From Clostridiaceae bacterium (lineage in GTDB: Bacteria > Bacillota > Clostridia > Oscillospirales > Acutalibacteraceae): a DNA stretch of 64,000 nt. Made by a program: the position numbers and the translations under genes. This document shows, one piece after another, positions 51,008-58,450 of this stretch. How positions within the stretch are numbered: the first letter of the stretch is position 1; each line of letters opens with the position of its first letter. The notes below the pieces were generated by a model. That model was not told the DNA's origin. It ran no database searches and worked only from the letters and a program-made list of their open reading frames with translations. Location of the stretch: contig CAJGBV010000012.1 in assembly GCA_904501755.1 (NCBI GenBank), positions 1-64,000 on the forward strand, in the 5' to 3' direction.

Positions 51008-52444
51008 GTGAAATTAACAAGAAAAGCAAAAATAGGTCTGTTATTTATCGGTGCTGAAAGATTTTGTCCATTAGGGCAAGGCACACACGATGGAACTTAT
51101 CTCGAAAGAAAAGAAAAAGAATATCAAGACTACATAAACAAAATTAAGGAATATGGCGAAATTGTTCATAATGGTATGGTGTACACTCGCCAACAAGCAG
51201 AAGATACATTACGGTTATTTAACCAAAATGATGTGGATTGTGTTGTTGCCATTTTTATGTCATGGGCTGAAGATTATGCATGGATAAGTTTTTTGAAAGA
51301 AATCCCTAATGATTTACCCCTTATGTTAGCCTCAGTTGTAAGAGATGAAATAAATATACAAGACACAAATGATGAAAATCAGTTTATAGACTTTTTATCC
51401 GCAGGAGCTCTTGTAGGTTTTTTGGAAGCTTCAGGCTCGGTTAAAAGATTCAAAAAAGAAAAAGTACAAATAGAAATTGGCACCCTTGATGTAATTGCCG
51501 AAAAAATCAAAGTTTTTTCAAGTGCCTCTAAAGCAAGAGCAATTTTACGAAAAACCAACATAAGTTTGCTATCCTGTTACAATGAAGCTATGTACTCAAC
51601 CTATGTTGACCCATATAATGTGTATATGAAAATAGGCGCACGACTGAAATTTTTGTCGGTTGCCGATTTAGCAGAAGAGGTAAGTAACATACCCGATAGC
51701 CATACAAATTCCGTTATTGAAGAGTTATCAAATAAATATAAAATCTCACAGAGTGTAGATCCCGAAAAATTTTTCGCTTCGGTACGCGCAACCTTGGCTA
51801 TGGAAAAACTTGCCGCTGATGCAGACACCGATTTACTGGTGCTTAATGACATAGATACAACCCTATTTAAGCATATCGGATTGCGTCCGGGTTTCACTCC
51901 ATGCGACCCTAAAAACGAAACAGTAACCGTACCTGAGGGCGATATTGGTGGCGGACTTGCAGTATATATTCTAAAAATCCTAAGCGGTTCCCACGCTAAT
52001 TTTATTGAGCCTTTTTATATAAACAAAACTACAAACACCTTTGCAGCAGGTCACGCAGGTCCTAACGATTACACCGAAAAATCAGAAAATGTTATAATTG
52101 CAAGAGATGAACGCTTTGCTAAGAGCAAGTGGAAATATGCCGGTGCGCCTTTTGCTTGGTATGTTTTCCCCGAAGGTGAAAAGACAATGCTTCACATTTC
52201 CGAAGAAAACGGAAGAATGAAACTTGTTGCAACATTGGTTGAATGTTTATCCACAAAACATTATCTTGCCAGTTATTCACACGCTGATTTCACACATAAA
52301 ACTCTTAATTTAGAAGAGTTATTCAAAAAAATTGCATCTGCAGGAGTAAATCAACATTTCGGAATTACTTCAGGAAACCTATTAGACGAGCTTGAATTAT
52401 TTGCAAAAATTATGGATTTTGATTTTTACAGAATAGATAGCTAA
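51008..52444 (+). CDS. L-fucose/L-arabinose isomerase-like protein
   Basis: 478 residues from GTG 51008, behind GAGGTGAT. The chain follows the fucose/arabinose isomerase fold: an N-terminal Rossmann-like domain (IGLLFIGAERFCPLGQG, NQNDVDCVVAIFMSWAEDYAW), a middle domain, and a C-terminal region with EGDIGGGLAVYILKI, FIEPFYINKTTNTFAAGHAGPNDY and VNQHFGITSGN. Candidate metal residues are the Glu of EGDIGG, a Glu of FIEPF and the terminal His of NQHFG. Such enzymes interconvert aldoses and ketoses, but distant members in glycan clusters may have other roles. It is followed 33 bases later by a glycosidase. Confidence 0.82.
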   Translation: MKLTRKAKIGLLFIGAERFCPLGQGTHDGTYLERKEKEYQDYINKIKEYGEIVHNGMVYTRQQAEDTLRLFNQNDVDCVVAIFMSWAEDYAWISFLKEIPNDLPLMLASVVRDEINIQDTNDENQFIDFLSAGALVGFLEASGSVKRFKKEKVQIEIGTLDVIAEKIKVFSSASKARAILRKTNISLLSCYNEAMYSTYVDPYNVYMKIGARLKFLSVADLAEEVSNIPDSHTNSVIEELSNKYKISQSVDPEKFFASVRATLAMEKLAADADTDLLVLNDIDTTLFKHIGLRPGFTPCDPKNETVTVPEGDIGGGLAVYILKILSGSHANFIEPFYINKTTNTFAAGHAGPNDYTEKSENVIIARDERFAKSKWKYAGAPFAWYVFPEGEKTMLHISEENGRMKLVATLVECLSTKHYLASYSHADFTHKTLNLEELFKKIASAGVNQHFGITSGNLLDELELFAKIMDFDFYRIDS

Positions 52445-52477
52445 AGCATTTAAACGCAAGTTTCTAAGGAGATAAAA

Positions 52478-54082
52478 ATGAGTAAAATTACTATTACAAA
52501 ACCACCTCTCAGATGGCTTTTTGGCGGATTTGGTTTTCATAACAGCGAAGCAACTATGCCTGCGCTTATGAGCGATAAATTTAAAAATGAAATCGCAATA
52601 AAAACATTTAACGAAATCTGCCCTACCTTTTCCCGTGTTTTTGCGGTCTATGCCGACTGGACAAAGGAAGCAATGGACGCATTCGCAGACTATTATGACC
52701 TTACCTTCCGAAAAGCAGATACTCTTATTTATGCTGTCCCCGGTAGACTGCCTTATATTACCGATGAAGAAAATATAGATGAATACTGTGAAAAAATAGC
52801 AGAGAAGCTGGACTATTTAATTAATATCCGCAATTGTGTTAAAATCAGATATTACTGTGTTACCAATGAATTATCAGTGGGCAACACATATTGTTGGTTT
52901 GACAAAAACTTAGAGCTTTTTAAAAAATATCACGAAGGACTATATAAAGCATTTCGCCGTCACAACTTAGATATAGGTCTTCTTGCTACCGATGTTTCAG
53001 GTGCAGATAAATTCAATCAAATAGACTGGGCGGTACAGAATATGGATGAAATCACCCATACTTATTGCGCCCATCTATATAATTGGAACAGCAATACTCC
53101 CCCCGGCTCACTAAACACATACGATTACTGTTACAATCTTTTTGAGTCAGCAGTAAAAACAGCACACAAAAAAGAAAAGCGATTTATTTTGGGCGAGTTT
53201 GGCGATAAAACTCAAAAAATGCTATGCAATTACCCTATGCGTAACGATTCACAGTTTGCGGTTGACTATCCTGAAATGGAAGGAATTTATGCACTCTCCC
53301 TTGCAGAAATGACCTTAGCCGCAATTAACAGTGGATGTTTTGCTGCTGCTTATTGGACAATGCTTGATTATCCTGACCCTATTATCAGAGAAAACTTTGA
53401 CACAGTAGAGGGCAAAGCTCGTTATGATGCAGTCCGTTTTTCAGGACACGGACTTGAAATACGCTATAATAAAAACGGTCTTATCCGTTGGTGTGACGAA
53501 GAAAAAGACTATAGCTCACGCGCCCCATTATACACATTAGGTTATCTTGCTAAATATTTTAAAAAGGGCAGCAGAGTTTTTGATAGCAAATGGGATAACG
53601 AATATTTACGCTGTTCTGCGGTTTCAGACGATCAAGGCAATGTTAGTATAGCTATAATAAACTTAAAGGACGAAAAAGTAGATACACAGTTTTCTATGGA
53701 GTATAACTGCAATCAAAATGCAAGAATGTATATTTACGAAGCCGATAATGTTCCTTATAACAAATTCAACGATTTACAGCCCTACAGCACCCTTGTTGAC
53801 CTCAATGACGAAAATCTTACTCTTTCTTTACCGCCTAAATCTTTCGTTTTACTTACAACAGATTATGTAAATAGAATTCCGTCAAAGATACGACACTTAA
53901 AAATAAGAAAAGATAAACTTGAATTTAGCCCTTGCAAAGATAAAGAACATTGTTATTACCGTATATTTAAAAACGGAGAACAAATCGCCTCTACAGTAGC
54001 TTTATATACCGAAATTACAGATCCTAAAGCTAAATACACCGTTCTTTCAGTAGATAAATGGGGAAATACAAGAAAACAGTAA
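52478..54082 (+). CDS. Clan GH-A glycoside hydrolase (GH39/GH30-like)
   Basis: 534 residues from ATG 52478 (AAGGAGAT upstream), no signal peptide. The N-terminal ~330 residues look like a (beta/alpha)8 barrel; the acid/base candidate is E131 (CVTNELSVG) and the nucleophile candidate is E240 (FILGEFGDK). A C-terminal beta-sandwich domain (about 340-475) follows, with VSIAIINLKDEK and LPPKSFVLLTTDYV typical of clan-A accessory domains. The closest family cannot be fixed by eye; xylosidase-, glucuronidase- or fucosidase-like members of GH39/GH30/GH79 are all possible. It pairs with a fucose/arabinose isomerase-like protein under AraC control. Confidence 0.75.
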   Translation: MSKITITKPPLRWLFGGFGFHNSEATMPALMSDKFKNEIAIKTFNEICPTFSRVFAVYADWTKEAMDAFADYYDLTFRKADTLIYAVPGRLPYITDEENIDEYCEKIAEKLDYLINIRNCVKIRYYCVTNELSVGNTYCWFDKNLELFKKYHEGLYKAFRRHNLDIGLLATDVSGADKFNQIDWAVQNMDEITHTYCAHLYNWNSNTPPGSLNTYDYCYNLFESAVKTAHKKEKRFILGEFGDKTQKMLCNYPMRNDSQFAVDYPEMEGIYALSLAEMTLAAINSGCFAAAYWTMLDYPDPIIRENFDTVEGKARYDAVRFSGHGLEIRYNKNGLIRWCDEEKDYSSRAPLYTLGYLAKYFKKGSRVFDSKWDNEYLRCSAVSDDQGNVSIAIINLKDEKVDTQFSMEYNCNQNARMYIYEADNVPYNKFNDLQPYSTLVDLNDENLTLSLPPKSFVLLTTDYVNRIPSKIRHLKIRKDKLEFSPCKDKEHCYYRIFKNGEQIASTVALYTEITDPKAKYTVLSVDKWGNTRKQ

Positions 54083-54105
54083 GTTAAAAACCATATTTCT
54101 TACAC

Positions 54106-54222
54106 CAAAACATTATTGCTAATTATATCAACCATGAGCGCTGTTGTGATGAGTGCGATTATTATTTAAAATGTTTTCCTCAATATAATCCGTGGTCAAA
54201 GGGGAAAAAGTTCAAGAAGTGA
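54106..54222 (+). pseudogene. Possible remnant of a Cys-rich protein gene
   Basis: The 225-base gap between 54083 and 54307 holds a short open frame with no start codon. Its C-terminal text (NHERCCDECDYYLKCFPQYN, ending in a basic KGKKFKK tail at TGA 54220-54222) looks protein-like rather than random, with four closely spaced cysteines. It could be the decayed end of a small metal-binding protein, or chance. No ribosome binding site was found. Confidence 0.25.
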
Positions 54223-54245
54223 GTTAATAAACTACTTCACATAGA

Positions 54246-54274
54246 TTGAATAATACACATACTTATGTTATAAT
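54246..54274 (+). promoter_or_regulatory. Promoter of the DUF6440 gene
   Basis: TTGAAT (54246-54251), 17-base spacer, TATAAT (54269-54274), 33 bases before the ATG. Confidence 0.7.
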
Positions 54275-54307
54275 CTAAACAATCGAAAATTAGCGGAGGT
54301 TATTATA

Positions 54308-54484
54308 ATGGCTAAAGATAAAAGATTTGAAAAAACCTATAGTCAAAGTATGGGCTCTATGGAAATCTGGGTAGACAAGGAAACAGGCGTTAATTATTTA
54401 TATCGTCAAAGTGGATATGCAGGTGGAATGACTGTTTTGTTGGATAAAGACGGTAAGCCGATTATTACACCTGTAGAAGAATAA
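54308..54484 (+). CDS. DUF6440-family small protein
   Basis: 58 residues from ATG 54308, with GGAGG 9 bases upstream and a good promoter at 54246. The text RFEKTYSQSMGSMEIWVDKE, then TGVNYLYRQSGYAGGMTVLLDKDGK-type ending (positions about 25-50), matches DUF6440, a small clostridial family of unknown function. No membrane segment or signal peptide is present. It is monocistronic, with its own terminator directly after the stop codon. Confidence 0.85.
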   Translation: MAKDKRFEKTYSQSMGSMEIWVDKETGVNYLYRQSGYAGGMTVLLDKDGKPIITPVEE

Positions 54485-54497
54485 GCAAAAACAAACG

Positions 54498-54526
54498 AAA
54501 AGCTGAGCAATTGCTCAGCTTTTTAT
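54498..54526. terminator. Bidirectional intrinsic terminator
   Basis: Perfect self-complementary AAAAGCTGAGCAA (54498-54510) / TTGCTCAGCTTTT (54511-54523), between the DUF6440 gene and the convergent RlmD-like gene. Confidence 0.87.
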
Positions 54527-54534
54527 AGTTTATT

Positions 54535-55746
54535 TCAAGTTTTCGCTTTAACTAAACAACAACAGACCTCAACATGATTTGTATGAGGAAACATATCCAC
54601 AGGTTGAATACGACGAACGTGATATGCGTTTTTCACAAAGTAACTTAAATCTCTTGCTAAAGTTTCGGGATTGCAAGAAACATAAACAATTTTTTCAGGG
54701 GAAAGTGTAACCACCGAACTCATAAACCGTTGGTCGCTACCTGCTCGGGGAGGGTCCATAATAACAACATCTGCTCTTTGCCCAAGCTTTGCCATTTCCA
54801 CCATAAAGTCACTTGCGTCAGCTGTATAAAATTCAATATTTTCTATATTGTTTCTCTTTGCATTGAATTTCGCATCATATACAGCATCCCCATTAAGCTC
54901 TACGCCTATAACCTTTCCCGCCTTTGCAGAAGCTAAAATACCAATGGTACCTGTACCGCAGTATGCATCAATTGCTGTTTCACTGCCTGTAAGCTCCATA
55001 TATTCAATAGCTTTACTGTAAAGCTTTGTTGTCATAACAGGATTAATCTGATAAAAAGAACGTGGAGAAATACGAAAGGTACAATCTAAAATAGTATCCT
55101 CTATATACCCCTCTCCGTAAAGCGTAACTGTTTTATCGCCTAAAACAAGACTTGTAAACTTATTATTGACATTCTGTACAATTGTAGTTATTTCGGGATG
55201 TCTTCCAACAAGTGCATTTATAAACGACCTTGATGACGGAAAAATAGAAGTACCTGTAACCAATACCACCATAATCTGTCCGGTATAAAAACCTTTTCTA
55301 ATAAGAACATGACGCAAAAAGCCTGTCATATTGTTTTCATCAAAGGGCTTTAGTTTAAAGGATTTCAAAAGCTTTCTTACCGTAACAATAATTTCATCAG
55401 CCTTTTCATCCTCAATCATACATAAGTCTATGGGGACTATTTTATGGGTAGAGGATTGATATACTCCTGAAATAATTCCGCTTTTATCTTTACCGAATGC
55501 CGCCTGAACCTTACATCTGTAATGCAGCGGGTTTTCCATTCCTATAATTTCATTAATACGGCAAAATCTACCAAGAAGCTTGATAACATTAACCTGCTTA
55601 TACCTAAGTTGTTCACTATAAGTCATATTCTGCAAATGACAACCGCCGCACTTTTTATAGTGCGGACAGCCGTTACCCTTACCAACACGCTCTACTTTTT
55701 TTGCTTCTTGATTGTTCAAAAACGGATTTTTTCCGTGATTATACAT
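54535..55746 (-). CDS. RlmD/TrmA-family uracil-5-methyltransferase, TRAM-less paralogue
   Basis: 403 residues from ATG 55746 with AAGGAG 6 bases upstream. The N-terminal iron-sulfur region is seen as CPHYKKCGGCHLQN plus further Cys; no TRAM domain precedes it. The SAM-binding and catalytic region has DAYCGTGTIGILAS, a DPPRAGSDQRF segment, and VSCNPETLARDL with the catalytic Cys. It methylates uracil C5 in 23S rRNA or tRNA. It lies 23 bases downstream of a full-length TRAM-containing paralogue, so the two may modify different uridines (for example U747 and U1939 of 23S rRNA). Confidence 0.9.
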   Translation of the reverse strand: MYNHGKNPFLNNQEAKKVERVGKGNGCPHYKKCGGCHLQNMTYSEQLRYKQVNVIKLLGRFCRINEIIGMENPLHYRCKVQAAFGKDKSGIISGVYQSSTHKIVPIDLCMIEDEKADEIIVTVRKLLKSFKLKPFDENNMTGFLRHVLIRKGFYTGQIMVVLVTGTSIFPSSRSFINALVGRHPEITTIVQNVNNKFTSLVLGDKTVTLYGEGYIEDTILDCTFRISPRSFYQINPVMTTKLYSKAIEYMELTGSETAIDAYCGTGTIGILASAKAGKVIGVELNGDAVYDAKFNAKRNNIENIEFYTADASDFMVEMAKLGQRADVVIMDPPRAGSDQRFMSSVVTLSPEKIVYVSCNPETLARDLSYFVKNAYHVRRIQPVDMFPHTNHVEVCCCLVKAKT

Positions 55747-55769
55747 AACAAACTCCTTGTTTTGTAGGT

Positions 55770-57122
55770 TCAAATTTCTGTTTTTTGCCGACGTAATAAT
55801 GCTACCGTTTCTACATGGCTTGTTCTTGGAAATAAATCCACAGGGGTATATTCAATAACCTTATAGCCTTTTTCTTCAAGTATATTACAATCTCTTGCTA
55901 AGGTAGCACAGTCACAGGAAACATATACTATTCTCTCGGGCGAAAAGCTTTCAGCAACAATGCTTAAAAGCTCACTATCACAGCCCTTTCTTGGCGGGTC
56001 TAATACCACAACATCAGCCTTTAAGCCTTCATCACGAAACTTCTTGGCAGCCTCACAGGCATCCGCACACAAAAATCTTGCATTTTTAATACCATTTATA
56101 AGGGCATTGTACTTTGCGTCCTCAACCGCCTGTTCAATTATCTCTACACCGATAATTTCTTTGGCTTTATCTGCAAAAGAAAGACCTATAGTTCCCGCAC
56201 CGCAGTAAAGGTCAAGAACAGTTTTACACTGGGGCTCAGCATATTCCTCAGCCTTTTTATATAGACACTCGGCCATATCCCTGTTAACCTGATAAAAAGA
56301 AAGTGGATTAATTCTTATTTTATTCGAGCACAGAATATCCGTTATGTAACCCTCTCCGTAAATAATCTTATTTTCCTTACCTAAAATCACATTGGTTTTA
56401 TCCTTGTTTACATTAAGCACAACGGTTTTAAGGTCATTACCGCACAAATTTTCAAGTGTTTCCACCAAAACTTCGTTATGAGGAAGAGCATCTGCATTTA
56501 TTACTACACACACCATTATTTCCTTTGTAGCTGAAGCTCTTCTTATATACAAATGACGGATAAGACCTTTTCCTGTTTCTTCGTTATAACAAGACAGCGA
56601 AAAGTCGTTTATGAATTTTTCAAACACCTTGGAAATTTCATAAAAATTTACAGGCTGAAGCAAACAGTCCTCACAGGGAATTATACGATGGGAATGTGTA
56701 GCAAAAAAGCCAACATGACCGTTCTCATTAATCGGAAACTGTGCTTTGTTTCTGTATCTTAAAGGTTCTCCGACAATAATCTCCTTACAGGGTGCAGCTA
56801 TATTCCCGATGCGTTTCATAGTCTGCTCTACCCTTTTTTGCTTTAGCTGTGCTTCACTGCTATAGTTTATATGGCGGTAAACACAGCCGCCGCACTTTGA
56901 AAAGGAATCACAGTCTATTTCACAGCGACTTTCTGACGGTTCTATAATTTCAACTATTTTTCCAAAGCAGTAATTTTTATTAACCTTTACGATATGTACC
57001 AGCACTCTGTCTCCTACTGCTGCCTCAGGAACGAAAACAGCTATTCCTTCATATTTTCCCACACCGCTTCCCTGTGCAGTAACATCTGTTATATCTATAA
57101 TTATTTCATCATTTTTGCACAT
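55770..57122 (-). CDS. rlmD: 23S rRNA uracil-5-methyltransferase RlmD-like, with TRAM domain
   Basis: 450 residues. Residues about 1-60 are a TRAM RNA-binding domain (DITDVTAQGSGVGKYEGIAV, VGDRVLVHIVKV). The iron-sulfur cysteines are in CEIDCDSFSKCGGCVYRHI. The methyltransferase domain has the motifs DLYCGAGTIGLSFAD, DPPRKGCDSELL and VSCDCATLARD with the catalytic Cys. The full domain set is that of RlmD/RumA-type enzymes. The two paralogues share the same order of motifs and form one transcript. Confidence 0.9.
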   Translation of the reverse strand: MCKNDEIIIDITDVTAQGSGVGKYEGIAVFVPEAAVGDRVLVHIVKVNKNYCFGKIVEIIEPSESRCEIDCDSFSKCGGCVYRHINYSSEAQLKQKRVEQTMKRIGNIAAPCKEIIVGEPLRYRNKAQFPINENGHVGFFATHSHRIIPCEDCLLQPVNFYEISKVFEKFINDFSLSCYNEETGKGLIRHLYIRRASATKEIMVCVVINADALPHNEVLVETLENLCGNDLKTVVLNVNKDKTNVILGKENKIIYGEGYITDILCSNKIRINPLSFYQVNRDMAECLYKKAEEYAEPQCKTVLDLYCGAGTIGLSFADKAKEIIGVEIIEQAVEDAKYNALINGIKNARFLCADACEAAKKFRDEGLKADVVVLDPPRKGCDSELLSIVAESFSPERIVYVSCDCATLARDCNILEEKGYKVIEYTPVDLFPRTSHVETVALLRRQKTEI

Positions 57123-57172
57123 AAAAAACTCCTGTAAAAAAGAGGAATAGAAAAAACTATTCCTCTATAAAA

Positions 57173-57586
57173 TCACCATCTCTGTATTAAAGAAGATATT
57201 CTTCTTGAGTCATAAGTTTCGTTTTTGCTCAGGTCAAGGGTACGTGAGTCAATGGTAATAATATCCGAATCTATCCAGCCTATTATAACCTTATCCTTAC
57301 CGACCTCCCAATAAATATTTTCTCTGTCGGTAATATTCACGTTTTCGTCATAGGTAACAAGCTCAACCCTTACTGCAACCCCCTCGGGAGTATTTACAGT
57401 ATAACACTCAGCAACTTTATTAAGGTCAGGCGAAAATGCCGAATAAACAGCAGCTTCACCCTCCTGAGCTTTCGGTAAATCATTAAGACTGAAAAAAAGC
57501 TGGTCTTTTACAAAAAAGACAATATTAATCATAAAAACAGCAAACACAACACAGTAATACACTATGTATTTAACCTTTTCTTTCAT
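57173..57586 (-). CDS. DUF5412-like membrane-anchored protein
   Basis: 137 residues. A hydrophobic segment at residues about 8-27 anchors the N-terminus, and the rest is extracytoplasmic and beta-rich. The pattern YSAFSPDLNKVAECYTV, a YWEVGKDKVIIGWIDSD segment and ITIDSRTLDL resembles DUF5412, whose function is unknown. It is 11 bases downstream of a multi-pass membrane protein gene, and 50 bases upstream of the RlmD pair. Confidence 0.65.
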   Translation of the reverse strand: MKEKVKYIVYYCVVFAVFMINIVFFVKDQLFFSLNDLPKAQEGEAAVYSAFSPDLNKVAECYTVNTPEGVAVRVELVTYDENVNITDRENIYWEVGKDKVIIGWIDSDIITIDSRTLDLSKNETYDSRRISSLIQRW

Positions 57587-57597
57587 TTTCTTACCAC

Positions 57598-58389
57598 CTA
57601 AAATTCAACCTCATGAGTCGGTATTTTCACACTTTCCTCTATAATTTTATTATATCCCGCAACACCAAAACGACAGGCAACCATATAAGACATCAGCATA
57701 TAAGGCACTGTAAAAATCACAGGAATAAACAGCATTGATAAAAATATCCACCCTAAAAAAGAAAATACATAAGAAGAAAAATTGTTTTTTGAATATTTTC
57801 CTATTCGAAGTCCCTCAGTAACACAGCTACGCTCACCCAAATCCTGCCTTGTAACAAAAACAAAAGCAGGAAGATAGAGACACATAACATAAGCAATAGC
57901 GGCTACAAAAGCCACAAAGGAAAGAATATCTGCAATGAAATTGAAATTAATCACCCATAGAGGTGTTGCGATACCAACAAGCTCATAAAAACCTTCACTT
58001 GTAAAAAAGTCCACCGCAATAGCAGGAAGATTTAAAACAAAAATTCCGCCAATTAAAAGCACAGACATTCTTAAAGAAAAAAGTAACGCTCTTTTGTATT
58101 CACGAAAATCGGCAAAATAACAAAATACCTCAGATACACTGTCGGTACAACCATTTGCCATACGCCAATAGCAGTGTAAAGCACCCAACCACAAGGGCGA
58201 ACAAACAAAAACACTGAGTACCAACATTATTATAACAGAAAAGTTACCAAGAGGCAAGTTTAATATAGAACTAATAAGATAGGACACCGCCGAAGCACTA
58301 AAAGGAATCATTGCCATTGCTACTGCATTTCCCCAATTTCCCTTAAGCGTGGCAAGAGCCGTCATTTTAACCGCTTTAGAAGTTGCCAT
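57598..58389 (-). CDS. Multi-pass membrane protein (DUF975-like)
   Basis: 263 residues from ATG 58389 with GGGTGAT upstream. It has about six hydrophobic segments separated by short loops, starting with a conserved-looking amphipathic N-terminus (AVKMTALATLKGNWGNAVAM), which is typical of DUF975 and related proteins (ALATLKGNWG). No catalytic motif is visible. The function is unknown; DUF975 members are often linked with membrane or sporulation functions in clostridia by context only. Confidence 0.65.
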   Translation of the reverse strand: MATSKAVKMTALATLKGNWGNAVAMAMIPFSASAVSYLISSILNLPLGNFSVIIMLVLSVFVCSPLWLGALHCYWRMANGCTDSVSEVFCYFADFREYKRALLFSLRMSVLLIGGIFVLNLPAIAVDFFTSEGFYELVGIATPLWVINFNFIADILSFVAFVAAIAYVMCLYLPAFVFVTRQDLGERSCVTEGLRIGKYSKNNFSSYVFSFLGWIFLSMLFIPVIFTVPYMLMSYMVACRFGVAGYNKIIEESVKIPTHEVEF

Positions 58390-58450
58390 TAATATATCAC
58401 CCTAAAATATTATTATAACTACATTATACACCCGGTACACTGCAAAAATA

